From Pyxidicoccus xibeiensis (GTDB taxonomy: Bacteria > Myxococcota > Myxococcia > Myxococcales > Myxococcaceae), in NCBI RefSeq assembly GCF_024198175.1, contig NZ_JAJVKV010000017.1, positions 124,001-188,000 on the forward strand: a stretch of DNA of 64,000 bases, written 5' to 3'. The notes beneath the pieces were generated by a model, which made no database searches, was not told where the DNA came from, and worked only from the letters and a program-made list of their open reading frames with translations. Below, piece after piece: positions 18,489 through 26,461 of the stretch (its first letter is position 1; every line of letters begins with the position of its first letter). The translations under genes were made by a program, and so were the position numbers.

Positions 18489-19204
18489 CAGCGCTTCTTG
18501 CCCGGGCGCGTGCGGCGGGCGCTCGCGGAGAGGGGCGAGGCGTCCTGGTGCCCCGGCGGCAGCGTCTTGCTGGGCGAGTAGCTCATCAGGATGCTGTTGA
18601 GGTTGAGCAGGAAGCAGGTGACGGGCTCCGCGCCCGCCGCCGGGGCCACCTCGCCCGTGCCTTCGCCCTCCGTGGCGCTGGCGCTGTGCGGGATGTTGGC
18701 CACCACCGCCTCGTTCTTGAGGAGGGGGAGCACGGCCTTGGAGAGCTTCTTGAGGTCCTTGAGGTCCTTCGGGTCGAAGGACTTCGCCTTCATCCACTTC
18801 TTCGTGTGCAGCCAGTAGATGCGCCCGTCCGGCGCGTAGACGAGCAGGTCCGACTCGTCCACCCAGACCTTCGCGCGGGCCTCCAGGTGGGCGGGGAGGG
18901 GGCTGTCCTTGACGGGCGTCGCGATGAGCTCGGCGGGGTCGGCGCGCGGCTTTGCGCCCTTCACCACGAACGCCGTGTCGTCGGCGTTGCGGCCGACAAT
19001 CTTGACCTTGCAGCGCCGGTCCTTCTCTCCGGCCGGCTCGGCGACGGCCTTCAGGTCCACGTACCGCGTCACGTTCTCCGGCTGGTTCGGTGCGTCCCGG
19101 GGCACGCCCATCACCGCGAGGTCCGTGGTGAAGCCCTCCAGGACGTTGACGTCGTTGGGCTGGATGAAGAGGTAGACGTACTCCCTGTCACTCTTTGCGA
19201 CCAT
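18488..19204 (-). CDS. Unknown 238-residue protein, first gene of the YcaO-TfuA operon
   Basis: I do not recognise this protein. The N-terminal 150 residues look like a folded beta-rich domain (REYVYLFIQPNDVNVLEGFT, CKVKIVGRNADDTAFVVKGA, DLLVYAPDGRIYWLHTKKW) with a Lys/Asp/Leu stretch (DPKDLKDLKKLSKAVLPLL). After it comes an acidic Gly/Ala-rich linker, then a hydrophobic Ser/Asn-rich segment (TCFLLNLNSILMSYSPS) and a basic tail. It begins at the ATG with GAGGTGA upstream and ends in an ATGA overlap with the YcaO gene. As the only extra gene in the operon it is the natural candidate for substrate, substrate carrier or third subunit. That role is inferred from context alone. Confidence 0.75.
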   Translation of the reverse strand: MVAKSDREYVYLFIQPNDVNVLEGFTTDLAVMGVPRDAPNQPENVTRYVDLKAVAEPAGEKDRRCKVKIVGRNADDTAFVVKGAKPRADPAELIATPVKDSPLPAHLEARAKVWVDESDLLVYAPDGRIYWLHTKKWMKAKSFDPKDLKDLKKLSKAVLPLLKNEAVVANIPHSASATEGEGTGEVAPAAGAEPVTCFLLNLNSILMSYSPSKTLPPGHQDASPLSASARRTRPGKKR

Positions 19205-19272
19205 GCATTCACCTCGAGGGGACGGCCCCGGGCAGGCGCCCGAAGCGTGGGTCGACAACGACAGTCACGCAG

Positions 19273-22200
19273 TTACAGATAGCAGAGTTCGCGCGCGGCT
19301 TCGCTGGCCTGGCGCAGGGGTGCTCGCGCACCCTCCCCGTCCCCAGAGGCCAGCGCCGCGGCCAGGGGCGCGGTGAGCGCGTCCGGCAGCCGCTGCTGAT
19401 TCGAGGCCAGCATGGCGCGCGCGTGCTCCAGCGCCTCGGCCACCTGTCCGGCTTCCAGCGCCACCGCCAGCAGCGGCCAGTGCGCCAGCCACTGGAAGGG
19501 ATACACGAGCGACAGGGGCTGCCACAGCCGCAGCGCCTCCGTGCCCGCCGCGTGGGCCGCGGGCAGGTCTCCCTCGCGCAGGGCCACCCAGGCGCGGTTG
19601 GCGTGCGCGGCGCCCACGTAGTCCGCCATCTTCGCGGTGGAGGCCATCTCCAGGCTGCGCGCCGTCGCCTCGCGCGTCGGCTCCACCTGGCCCCGCAGCC
19701 GGAGGATGAAGGTGAGGTACGTGAGGCAGCGCGTCTGGAGCGTCACGTCCCCCAGGTGCTCCGCCTCCCGCAGCGCTACCTCCATCTCGGCCTGCGCCTC
19801 CGCCAGCGCGCCGTGGAAGAGCAGCACCGTGGCCAGCACGCACCGCGCCCCCGCGCGCTCCGCGTCGCCGCCCGCCTCCAGCGCCGCCTCCGCGAAGGCC
19901 CGCGCGTGCGCCACCGTGTCGGAGGAGGCCTGGTAGCGCTCGCCACGCAGCTGCATCTGCACCAGGGCATTGAAGAAGCGCGCGCGCTCGAGGGGCGTGC
20001 CGTGGGTGCGCACCAGCGGCCGCACGCCGTCCACCAGCGCGCGCATCTCCTCGAGCTGCGCCAGCCAGTAGTGCACGGTGATGCGCTCACCCTGCAGCTG
20101 CACCCACTCTCGCCACCACGCCGACTCGCGCTCGCCGGACTCCGAGGTGGCCGGGCCTGGCGCGGGGCCCAGCTCGGCCTCCGCCCGCGCGTAGACGCGC
20201 AGCGCTTCCTCGTTCTCATGGTGCGTCTGCAAGGACCTGCCCACCTTCCGGAGCACGTTGGCGCGACGGACGCGCTCGCTCTGCGGAATGCGTGCCAGGG
20301 CCTCCATGAAGGCCGCGCGGGCCTCGGCCTGCCGGCCGGTGAAGGCCAGCACCTCGCCCAGCCCCTCCCAGACGCGGTCCAGCGCCAGCATGGGCGCGTC
20401 CGGCGCGGACGCACCCGCGTTCCCGGTGGACGCCGCCGCGGCCTCGTCCGTCGCGGCCTTCGCCTCGCGCAGCGCGGCCCCGTAGAACGCAATCGCGTCG
20501 CCGTTGGCGTAGGCGTCCCGGGCGCTGTCTCCGGCGCGTGCGAACCAGCCGCTGGCGCGGGCGGGCACTCCCGCGCGAGACCAGTGGTGGGCCAGCGCGG
20601 CGGCCTGCGCCCCCGCCTCCGGCGTGCCCGCGTGGCGGCGCTCCAGCGTCTCGGCCAGCTTGAGGTGCAGGGCCCGGCGGTGTCCGGCGGGGATGTGCCC
20701 GTAGGCCACCTCGCGCAGCTTGTCGTGCACGAAGCGCAGCCGCCCGCCTCCGGACTCCTCCAGCACCTGCCGCCGGCGCAGCTCCTCCACCGCCTCCAGT
20801 CCCGCGTGCTCCGGCAGCGCGGCGGTGGCCAGCAGCAGCTCGGCGTCCAGCTCGCGGCCCAGCACGGACGCCACCTCCGCCAGCGCGCGTCCCTCCGGGC
20901 CCAGGTCGGCCAGCCGCCGCTCGATGAGCTCGACGATGCTGCCGGGCAGGGGCAGGGGCCGGTTGCCGGCGGTGCCCGCCGCCTCGAAGAGCCACTCACC
21001 GGAGGGCGCGCGGAACAGCAGCCCCGCGCCGATGGCGGCGCGCAGGTACTCGGCGATGAAGAAGGGGTTGCCGCTCGTCTCGCGCACCAGCGCGTCCACG
21101 AAGGGGCGGGGCACCTCGCGCAGCGCCAGCATGCCGCGCACCATCTCCCCCGCGCTCGCCGCGTCCAGCCGGCCCACCTCCACCCGCACCGCGTCCGACG
21201 CGCCCACCACCGAGAGCAGCGTCGGCCCCATCTCGTCCATCCGGTACGTGCCCACCAGCAGCACGGGCCGCGACGCCAGGCGCGAGGCGTCCAGCTCCTG
21301 GAGGAAGCTCAGCGTCAGCTCGTCCGCCCACTGCAGGTCATCCAGCACCAGCAGCAGCGGCTGCACTTCCGCGAAGGCCCGCAGTGTGTCGCGCAGCGCC
21401 GCCAGCACGCGGGCGCGCGCCTCCGGGGCCGGGAGGGCAGGGGGCTCGGGCTGCTCGCGCTGGCCGGGAAGCTGCGACAGGGACGGCTCGTACGCGGCGA
21501 GCACGCGCCCGCGCGGCCCCAGCAGCCGGTTCGCCTCCTCCGCGCCCCGCTCGTTGCACCGGTCCGCCACCGCCAGCAGCAGCGAGCGCAGCGGCTGCAG
21601 GGGCGCCATGTGCCCCTCGGGCCCGCCCACGCCCATCGGCACGCACTCGCCCGTCACCACCGCCATGCGCCGCCACGCGGCCTCCGACGCCAGCTCCAGC
21701 GCCAGCCGCGTCTTGCCCGCGCCGCTCTCGCCGCCCAGGAACACGCGCCCGCCCTGGCCGCGCGCCGCCGCGTCCAGCGCTTCCACCAGCCGCGCCAGCT
21801 CGCCGCCGCGCCCGGCCAGGTCGGGTCTATAAAGGTAGGTCGGCGTCCTCGGGGCGGTGCCGTCCTCTCCGCCGCCCTCCGCGCCGAGCGCCTCCAGCGC
21901 CGCCGCCACGTCGCCCGCGTAGCCAGGCCGCGCCTGGGGCTTCTTCGCCAGCATCCACAGCACCAGCGTGTCCACCGCCTCGGGGATGCCCTCCACGCGC
22001 TGTGACGGCGGCACCGGCGCCACGTGCAGGTGCTGGTGCGGCACCGGCCCCTCGCGCCCGGGGAGGAAGGGCGGGCGGCCGGTGAGGCGCTCGTAGAGGA
22101 TGCAGCCCAGCGCGTAGAGGTCCGCGCGCGCGTCCACGAAGTCCCCGCGCAGCTGCTCCGGGGCCATGTACGCGTCGCTGCCCACCACCGTGCCGCTCAC

Positions 22201-22740
22201 GTCCAGCGTCTCGCGGCCCCGCGAGCCGCCGAAGCGCGCGGCGATGCCGAAGTCCACCAGCACCGGCGTCCCGTCAGGACGCAAGAAGACGTTCTCCGGC
22301 TTGAGGTCCCGGTGGACGATGCCGTTGGCGTGCAGGAAGGCCAGCGGCCCGCACATCCGCCGCACCAGGGTGAGCGCCGCCTTCAGCCGCTCCGGCGTCA
22401 TCGGCCCTGCGTCCACGTCGGGGCTGTCGCCGCGCAGCGTCTGCCCGCGCAGCAGCTCCATGGCGTACCAGGGCAGCCCGTCCGTCACGCCCTCCGCGAC
22501 GATGCGCACCACGCCCGGGTGCCGCAGCCGCCGCAGCGCGTGAATCTCCCGGCGGATGCTGGCCAGGGGGACTTCCGACGCGGCGCGGACCGTCTTCACC
22601 GCCACGGCCTCGTCCGTCTCCGGGTGTGCCCCCCGGTAGACGACCCCCATGCCTCCCTGCCCCAGCACCTCGAGGAGCCGGTAGGGACCGATGGTCGCCC
22701 CCACCCCGGGCAGGGTCGGGAGCCGCACTGGAGCCGTCAT
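19273..22740 (-). CDS. Ser/Thr protein kinase fused to ATPase and TPR region
   Basis: The 1155-residue protein starts with a Hanks kinase (GQGGMG at residues 27-32, HRDLKPEN near 140, VDFGIA), then has an ATPase with Walker A GGESGAGKTR near 336 and Walker B LLLVLDDLQWADE near 465, and finally many TPR-like helices to the C-terminus. It resembles the kinase at 9684 but lacks the cyclase-like domain. ATG at 22740 starts just before the domain; ATG at 22755 is also possible, and neither has a good ribosome site. It ends 68 bases before the YcaO-operon protein on the same strand, so it may control or be co-transcribed with that operon. Confidence 0.9.
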   Translation of the reverse strand: MTAPVRLPTLPGVGATIGPYRLLEVLGQGGMGVVYRGAHPETDEAVAVKTVRAASEVPLASIRREIHALRRLRHPGVVRIVAEGVTDGLPWYAMELLRGQTLRGDSPDVDAGPMTPERLKAALTLVRRMCGPLAFLHANGIVHRDLKPENVFLRPDGTPVLVDFGIAARFGGSRGRETLDVSGTVVGSDAYMAPEQLRGDFVDARADLYALGCILYERLTGRPPFLPGREGPVPHQHLHVAPVPPSQRVEGIPEAVDTLVLWMLAKKPQARPGYAGDVAAALEALGAEGGGEDGTAPRTPTYLYRPDLAGRGGELARLVEALDAAARGQGGRVFLGGESGAGKTRLALELASEAAWRRMAVVTGECVPMGVGGPEGHMAPLQPLRSLLLAVADRCNERGAEEANRLLGPRGRVLAAYEPSLSQLPGQREQPEPPALPAPEARARVLAALRDTLRAFAEVQPLLLVLDDLQWADELTLSFLQELDASRLASRPVLLVGTYRMDEMGPTLLSVVGASDAVRVEVGRLDAASAGEMVRGMLALREVPRPFVDALVRETSGNPFFIAEYLRAAIGAGLLFRAPSGEWLFEAAGTAGNRPLPLPGSIVELIERRLADLGPEGRALAEVASVLGRELDAELLLATAALPEHAGLEAVEELRRRQVLEESGGGRLRFVHDKLREVAYGHIPAGHRRALHLKLAETLERRHAGTPEAGAQAAALAHHWSRAGVPARASGWFARAGDSARDAYANGDAIAFYGAALREAKAATDEAAAASTGNAGASAPDAPMLALDRVWEGLGEVLAFTGRQAEARAAFMEALARIPQSERVRRANVLRKVGRSLQTHHENEEALRVYARAEAELGPAPGPATSESGERESAWWREWVQLQGERITVHYWLAQLEEMRALVDGVRPLVRTHGTPLERARFFNALVQMQLRGERYQASSDTVAHARAFAEAALEAGGDAERAGARCVLATVLLFHGALAEAQAEMEVALREAEHLGDVTLQTRCLTYLTFILRLRGQVEPTREATARSLEMASTAKMADYVGAAHANRAWVALREGDLPAAHAAGTEALRLWQPLSLVYPFQWLAHWPLLAVALEAGQVAEALEHARAMLASNQQRLPDALTAPLAAALASGDGEGARAPLRQASEAARELCYL

Positions 22741-22905
22741 AGGGGGGCAGAGCATACCGGGCACACCGCGCTGCGTCCGCCGGGAACGCAGCCGCGTTCG
22801 GCTGGAACGCGCCCGCGTCCTGCCTGGACGCGCCCCGACGCCCTCCCACGCCCCTCTTCGGGCCATCCTCTTGAAAACACTCGAATGTCCCCGGACTCAG
22901 GGCCT

Positions 22906-22922
22906 TGGCACGAACCACGCAA
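22906..22922 (+). promoter_or_regulatory. Sigma-54-like promoter upstream of the sigma-54 activator
   Basis: TGGCACGAACCACGCA keeps the complete -24 element (TGGCACG), four spacer bases and the GC of the -12 element at the right 12-base distance, with two mismatches to TTGCA. It points at the activator gene whose start is about 170 bases downstream. Autoregulation would fit, but the leader is long and this is a by-eye match. Confidence 0.4.
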
Positions 22923-22979
22923 GGGGATTGCGCATGGCACGGCGGGAAACTGACGTGCCCCGCAGTCATTGAGGTCCGA

Positions 22980-23013
22980 GAACGCGGAAGGAGGGGCCGC
23001 TCCTTCCGCGTTC
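22980..23013. terminator. Perfect 14-bp inverted repeat in the leader of the sigma-54 activator gene
   Basis: GAACGCGGAAGGAG and CTCCTTCCGCGTTC form a perfect 14-bp stem around a six-base loop, without a T-run. It lies between the sigma-54-like promoter and the activator start. It could be an attenuator or terminator of a leader transcript, or an operator; the sequence does not decide. Confidence 0.5.
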
Positions 23014-23088
23014 TTCATCTCCGCTACACTTGCTCCTTCCGATGCGGCCCTGACGGGTGGTCGGATGGCTCCGGACGGAGGCGAGTGG

Positions 23089-24813
23089 ATGCACGAGGAG
23101 ATGGCGCAACTGCTGACGGCGTTGCGCGGAGCGAAGGACTTCGAGACCGCGGCGGCGGCCACCCTGCGCCGGATGCTGGCCGCGGCCCAGGAGGCGGTTG
23201 CGTCCAGTCGGTACGCAGCCCGGGCCCGGGTGCTCCGCGGAATCGTCCACCTGAGGCCCGGTGAGGCCTACCGGCGACTCGCCGCGCTGGATGTAGGCGC
23301 CACGGAGATTACGGATGCCAGTGTGGGCACGCCGTTCTTCACGTCGGCCACGGCCTGGCGCGCGGTGGTGGAGCACCGGTGCGCGGTGTCCATCGACGTC
23401 AACGTGGGCACGGTGCAGCCGCACGCGCCCAACGCGCCGGTGACGGGCGACCCCGGCCTGGCGGGCTTCCACAGCAACGAGAGCCGGCAGCGCTTCCTCG
23501 GCCGCCATGCGACGCACGTGTGCGTGCTGCCGCTGCGCACGCCGGGCGGCAGCATCGAGGGGATGATTTCGCTGGAGGCCGACTGCCTGGCCGCCATGGG
23601 CCAGGAGTTCGTCTGGCTGGGGGCGGGGGACCGGCTGCAGCTCTTGGCGGACGTCGCCGCGCCGTACCTGGCGGGGCTGCCGCAGCGCCCGGTGGCCACG
23701 CCCGAGGTGGACGAGTACCTCCCGGTGGTGGGCCGCTCCATGGCGGAGCTCCTGCCCATCCTCCGCGTCTTCGCGCTGCAGGATGAAACCATCCTCATCA
23801 GCGGCGCCACGGGCGCGGGCAAGTCGCGTCTGGCGCGCTGGTGCCATGAGCGCTCCAACCGCCGGGGCAAGCCCTTCGAGACGCTGGACCTGGTGACGGT
23901 GCCGGAGGACCTCCAGATGGCGGAGCTCTTCGGCTGGAAGAAGGGCGCCTTCACGGGGGCGGTGCGGGACGCGCCCGGCAGCGTGGCGCGCGCGGACGGC
24001 GGCACGCTGTTCATCGACGAAATCGACAAGCTGTCGCTCAAGGCGCAGGCGGGCCTGCTGCACCTGCTGGAGTCGCGCAGCTACCGGCCGCTGGGCGAGG
24101 GCACCGGCGAGCGGCAGGCGGACGTGCGCTTCATCATCGGCACCAACGCGGACCTGCACGCCGAGGTGCGCGCGGGCCGCTTCCGCGAGGACCTCTACTA
24201 CCGCGTCAACGTGCTGCCGGTGCGCATGCCGGCGCTGCAGGAGCGGCAGGACGAAATCCCCATGTGGGCGCGGTACATGGTCAGCCGGCGGCACCGCGAG
24301 CGCGCCCATGACGGGCTGGCGCGGCTGACGCAGGAGGCGGAGCAGCTGCTGGTGGGCGGCAACTGGCCGGGCAACCTGCGGCAGCTCGACAACATCGTCC
24401 GCCGGGCCTACACGCTGGCCATGGTGGAGCACACCAGCACCACCGGCGAGCTGGTGCTGGAGGAGAAGCACGTCGCGCGGGCGCTGGAGTACGAGCAGGC
24501 CCCGGGCGGCAAGCCGCTGCCCGAGGCGCTGCGGGCCGCCGCGCAGGCCTTCGTCGCGGAGGCGCGCAAGCGCAATGCCCCGCTGGACTTGGACCTCGCG
24601 GATGCCTTCCGGGGGATGGTGCTGGGCATGGCCATCCGCCAGGTGGGGCGCGACGAGGGCTTCCGGCTGCTGGGCCGCGAGAGCCTGGTGAAGAACCGCA
24701 ACCACCACAAGGCGCTCAAGCGCGAGCTGGAGAAGGTGGAGGCGCTCTACAAGGCCCTGGGCGAGGCGTCCTCGCCCTTCGCGGACCTGCTGTCGGAGGA
24801 CGAGGCGGCCTGA
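23089..24813 (+). CDS. Sigma-54-dependent transcriptional activator with N-terminal GAF-like domain
   Basis: The 574-residue enhancer-binding protein has an N-terminal GAF-like sensory part (about residues 60-215) and an AAA+ domain with Walker A GATGAGKS near 240, GAFTGA near 286, Walker B GGTLFIDEID near 304 and arginine-finger segment FREDLYYRVNVLP. It should remodel sigma-54 RNA polymerase. The C-terminus (GMAIRQVGRDEGFRLLGRES, then KNRNHHKALKREL) is not a typical Fis-type helix-turn-helix, so DNA recognition may differ. The ATG at 23089 has GGAGG eight bases upstream; ATG 23065 is possible. Ligand and target genes are unknown. Confidence 0.9.
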   Translation: MHEEMAQLLTALRGAKDFETAAAATLRRMLAAAQEAVASSRYAARARVLRGIVHLRPGEAYRRLAALDVGATEITDASVGTPFFTSATAWRAVVEHRCAVSIDVNVGTVQPHAPNAPVTGDPGLAGFHSNESRQRFLGRHATHVCVLPLRTPGGSIEGMISLEADCLAAMGQEFVWLGAGDRLQLLADVAAPYLAGLPQRPVATPEVDEYLPVVGRSMAELLPILRVFALQDETILISGATGAGKSRLARWCHERSNRRGKPFETLDLVTVPEDLQMAELFGWKKGAFTGAVRDAPGSVARADGGTLFIDEIDKLSLKAQAGLLHLLESRSYRPLGEGTGERQADVRFIIGTNADLHAEVRAGRFREDLYYRVNVLPVRMPALQERQDEIPMWARYMVSRRHRERAHDGLARLTQEAEQLLVGGNWPGNLRQLDNIVRRAYTLAMVEHTSTTGELVLEEKHVARALEYEQAPGGKPLPEALRAAAQAFVAEARKRNAPLDLDLADAFRGMVLGMAIRQVGRDEGFRLLGRESLVKNRNHHKALKRELEKVEALYKALGEASSPFADLLSEDEAA

Positions 24814-24826
24814 GCCGCCCCCCCGC

Positions 24827-25615
24827 CTACCGGAACAGCCCCGGCGCCCGGGTGGCGATGCCCGGAGCGCCGCGTGCCAGCTCGTCGCAGACGAGCGCAT
24901 GGAGGCGGAAGGCCATCCGCGCCTCGTGGACGACCTCCCGCGCCTCATCCTCGTCCAGCTCCAGCCCGTCGATGCGCGAGTGCAGCCGCACGCGGAAGGG
25001 CGCCAGCTCGGCCTCGGTGAGCGCCCCGTGGAAGTGGGTGCCCCGGCCGTCCTCCAGCTCGAAGGCCTCCGCCACGACGCGGGCCCGGGCCGGCGCGGTG
25101 AACAGGTCCAGCATGCACCGCGCCCAGGCGTGGGCCACCAGCAGGTGGGGCGCGGCCTCGGCGACCTCCCGGAGCCGCTCCGCGTGCAGCCGCGCCTCCC
25201 GGCAGGCGAAGGTGTCCGTGCGTGTCTCGCCGCAGAAGTAGAGGAGGTCCTCCTCCAGCGCGGCCGCGCGGCGCAGCTCCGGCAGCAGCAGCACCGGCGT
25301 CATGGGGGAGTCCACCACGCGCGGCAGCACGCCCTCGTAGGCCCTGTAGAGGTGGTGGAGCTGGCGCAGGTAGGCGACGTAGTGCTGCGCCCGGACGAAC
25401 TGGCCGTAGACGCCGCCGTCCCAGGCGTTCTGGAAGAGCGTCTGCAGGAAGAGCGAGCGCTCCGCCTGCTCACGGGCCTTGTGCGTGCCCTCCTCCAGCA
25501 GGACGGACAGGGGCAGGGCGCCGGGGGCGCGGGCGGGGCCCTCGGTGTCCGGCAGGCGGCGGACGCGGGCGGACTGCTCCGTCCGGGGCATGCGCAAGGA
25601 GCCGGCGTCGCTCAC
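24827..25615 (-). CDS. Heme-oxygenase-like protein lacking the canonical heme-ligand His
   Basis: This 262-residue, mainly helical protein aligns by eye with biliverdin-forming heme oxygenases: LSVLLEEGTHKAREQAE near residues 36-52, the YVAYLRQLHHLYRAYEGVL helix, and AHAWARCMLDLF in place of the usual AHAYVRYLGDLSGG. Where the family has the proximal His three residues before Q/AE, this protein has Arg48; a His (45) sits three positions earlier. The flexible Gly-Gly of the distal helix is also missing. It may bind heme differently or belong to the diiron HO-like branch. The GTG start overlaps the preceding stop as GTGA and follows a Fur-box-like promoter. Confidence 0.65.
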   Translation of the reverse strand: MSDAGSLRMPRTEQSARVRRLPDTEGPARAPGALPLSVLLEEGTHKAREQAERSLFLQTLFQNAWDGGVYGQFVRAQHYVAYLRQLHHLYRAYEGVLPRVVDSPMTPVLLLPELRRAAALEEDLLYFCGETRTDTFACREARLHAERLREVAEAAPHLLVAHAWARCMLDLFTAPARARVVAEAFELEDGRGTHFHGALTEAELAPFRVRLHSRIDGLELDEDEAREVVHEARMAFRLHALVCDELARGAPGIATRAPGLFR

Positions 25616-25863
25616 TGCTTCCACCCTCCGGCGGCGTGGGGATGCGGCGACGAGGGCGAGGCGTCCTCGTCCGGGGACGACTCCACCGGCCCCAGCTGCT
25701 GCATCGCCTCCAGCAGCGTCATTCCAATGGCGCGCAGCACGTCCTCCTCCACGCGAATCGTCACCGGCCCCATCGCCAGGTGGAGGTGCCCGCAGGTGCA
25801 TCGCGTCACCTCGGCGCACGGACCTCGCGCCAGCACCGTCTTGCCGCATCCCTGTCCGAGCAT
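25612..25863 (-). CDS. Small Cys-rich protein co-transcribed with the heme-oxygenase-like gene
   Basis: The 83-residue protein has five Cys in its first 30 residues (GQGCGKT, GPCAEVTRCTCGHLHL), then an amphipathic helix (VEEDVLRAIGMTLLEAMQQL) and an acidic, His/Pro-rich tail. The Cys/His cluster suggests metal or heme/Fe-S binding, but no named family is recognised. AGGGAGA precedes the ATG. The stop overlaps the next gene's GTG, so the two should be made together. The AT-rich Fur-box-like tract lies 11-42 bases upstream, pointing to iron control. Confidence 0.72.
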   Translation of the reverse strand: MLGQGCGKTVLARGPCAEVTRCTCGHLHLAMGPVTIRVEEDVLRAIGMTLLEAMQQLGPVESSPDEDASPSSPHPHAAGGWKQ

Positions 25864-25873
25864 CTCGTCTCCC

Positions 25874-25905
25874 TGATTTTGATTTTGATTATCGAAATCA
25901 ACAAG
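25874..25905 (-). promoter_or_regulatory. Fur-box-like AT-rich operator
   Basis: Read on the minus strand, this tract contains GATAATCAAAATCAAAAT, three consecutive hexamers close to the Fur consensus GATAAT, in otherwise GC-rich DNA. It sits directly upstream of the small Cys-rich protein and heme-oxygenase-like genes. Iron-dependent repression is the expected meaning; the match is by eye only. Confidence 0.5.
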
Positions 25906-25978
25906 ATGATGCACGAAAGCCGGGGCGAGGGCAAGCGGCCCGTGCGTTCGCGTCGTGGGAAGGGGTGGGGTGGGAGGC

Positions 25979-26011
25979 GGGCCGCCACCCTGCTCCGCGA
26001 GGCGGCGGCCC
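25979..26011 (-). terminator. Hairpin downstream of the first ten-Cys miniprotein gene
   Basis: GGGCCGCC and GGCGGCCC form an eight-base-pair GC stem just after the stop of the miniprotein gene, without a T-run. The paralogous gene at 46 kb has a similar hairpin at the same place, which supports a real 3'-end element. Confidence 0.5.
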
Positions 26012-26029
26012 GGGGAAGGCGTCAGGCCA

Positions 26030-26251
26030 CTAGCAGCTGAAGCTGCAGCGGCGGAAGCACCAGTTCCAGTCCGTGCGGCACTGGGTGACGCAGGCGCTGT
26101 CGGTACACGCCTCGACGCAGGAGGCGTACCCCTCGTCACATGACGAGCAGCACGGCGCGGCGACAGCTTCCTCGCTGCCCACCGTCGCGGTGGCGAAGGC
26201 GGCGCCAGCACCCAGCATCAGGCCGAGAAGCCCCATCTTCAGCATCTTCAT
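26030..26251 (-). CDS. Secreted ten-cysteine miniprotein
   Basis: The 73-residue precursor has a signal peptide-like start (MKMLKMGLLGLMLGAGAAFA) and a mature region with ten Cys in the pattern CC-x2-C-x6-C-x3-C-x4-C-x3-C-x6-C-x3-C-x3-C. The paralogue at 46227-46451 has exactly the same spacing with different residues between, so the cysteines are under selection, probably as disulfides in an exported helical hairpin. It is not a recognised toxin or bacteriocin family. GGAGACGAC precedes the ATG. Transcription probably ends at the hairpin downstream. Confidence 0.8.
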   Translation of the reverse strand: MKMLKMGLLGLMLGAGAAFATATVGSEEAVAAPCCSSCDEGYASCVEACTDSACVTQCRTDWNWCFRRCSFSC

Positions 26252-26433
26252 GTCGTCTCCAGGCTCGTGGCATTTCACAGACATCAGGACGGCTCCACGC
26301 AACGCGCGTCCCGGGCCCAATCTATCTCAACTCAATCGAGACAGGATGAGCTTGCGTCTGCGGTGCAATGCTTCAGGCAGACAAAACCTTTCGTGAAGTC
26401 AGGCTGTCTTTCTGGAGCCCGGGTGCGCCCGCG

Positions 26434-26460
26434 GGGGCGAAGCCGCTGCCGCCTCGCCCC
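26434..26460 (-). terminator. Hairpin after the DUF2157-DUF4401-GDYXXLXY operon
   Basis: GGGGCGA and TCGCCCC form a seven-base-pair stem directly after the last stop of the operon. It lacks a T-run, as is common in this GC-rich DNA. Confidence 0.45.
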
Positions 26461-26461
26461 G

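Noticed and set aside
19195..22005. A 936-residue open frame opposite the second giant kinase
   Set aside because: Same mirror-frame composition with His/Arg/Gln runs and no motif; the minus-strand protein is clearly real.
22934..22972. A 12-codon open frame upstream of the sigma-54 activator, possibly a leader peptide
   Set aside because: No convincing ribosome site and no codon pattern typical of attenuation; too short to support without conservation.
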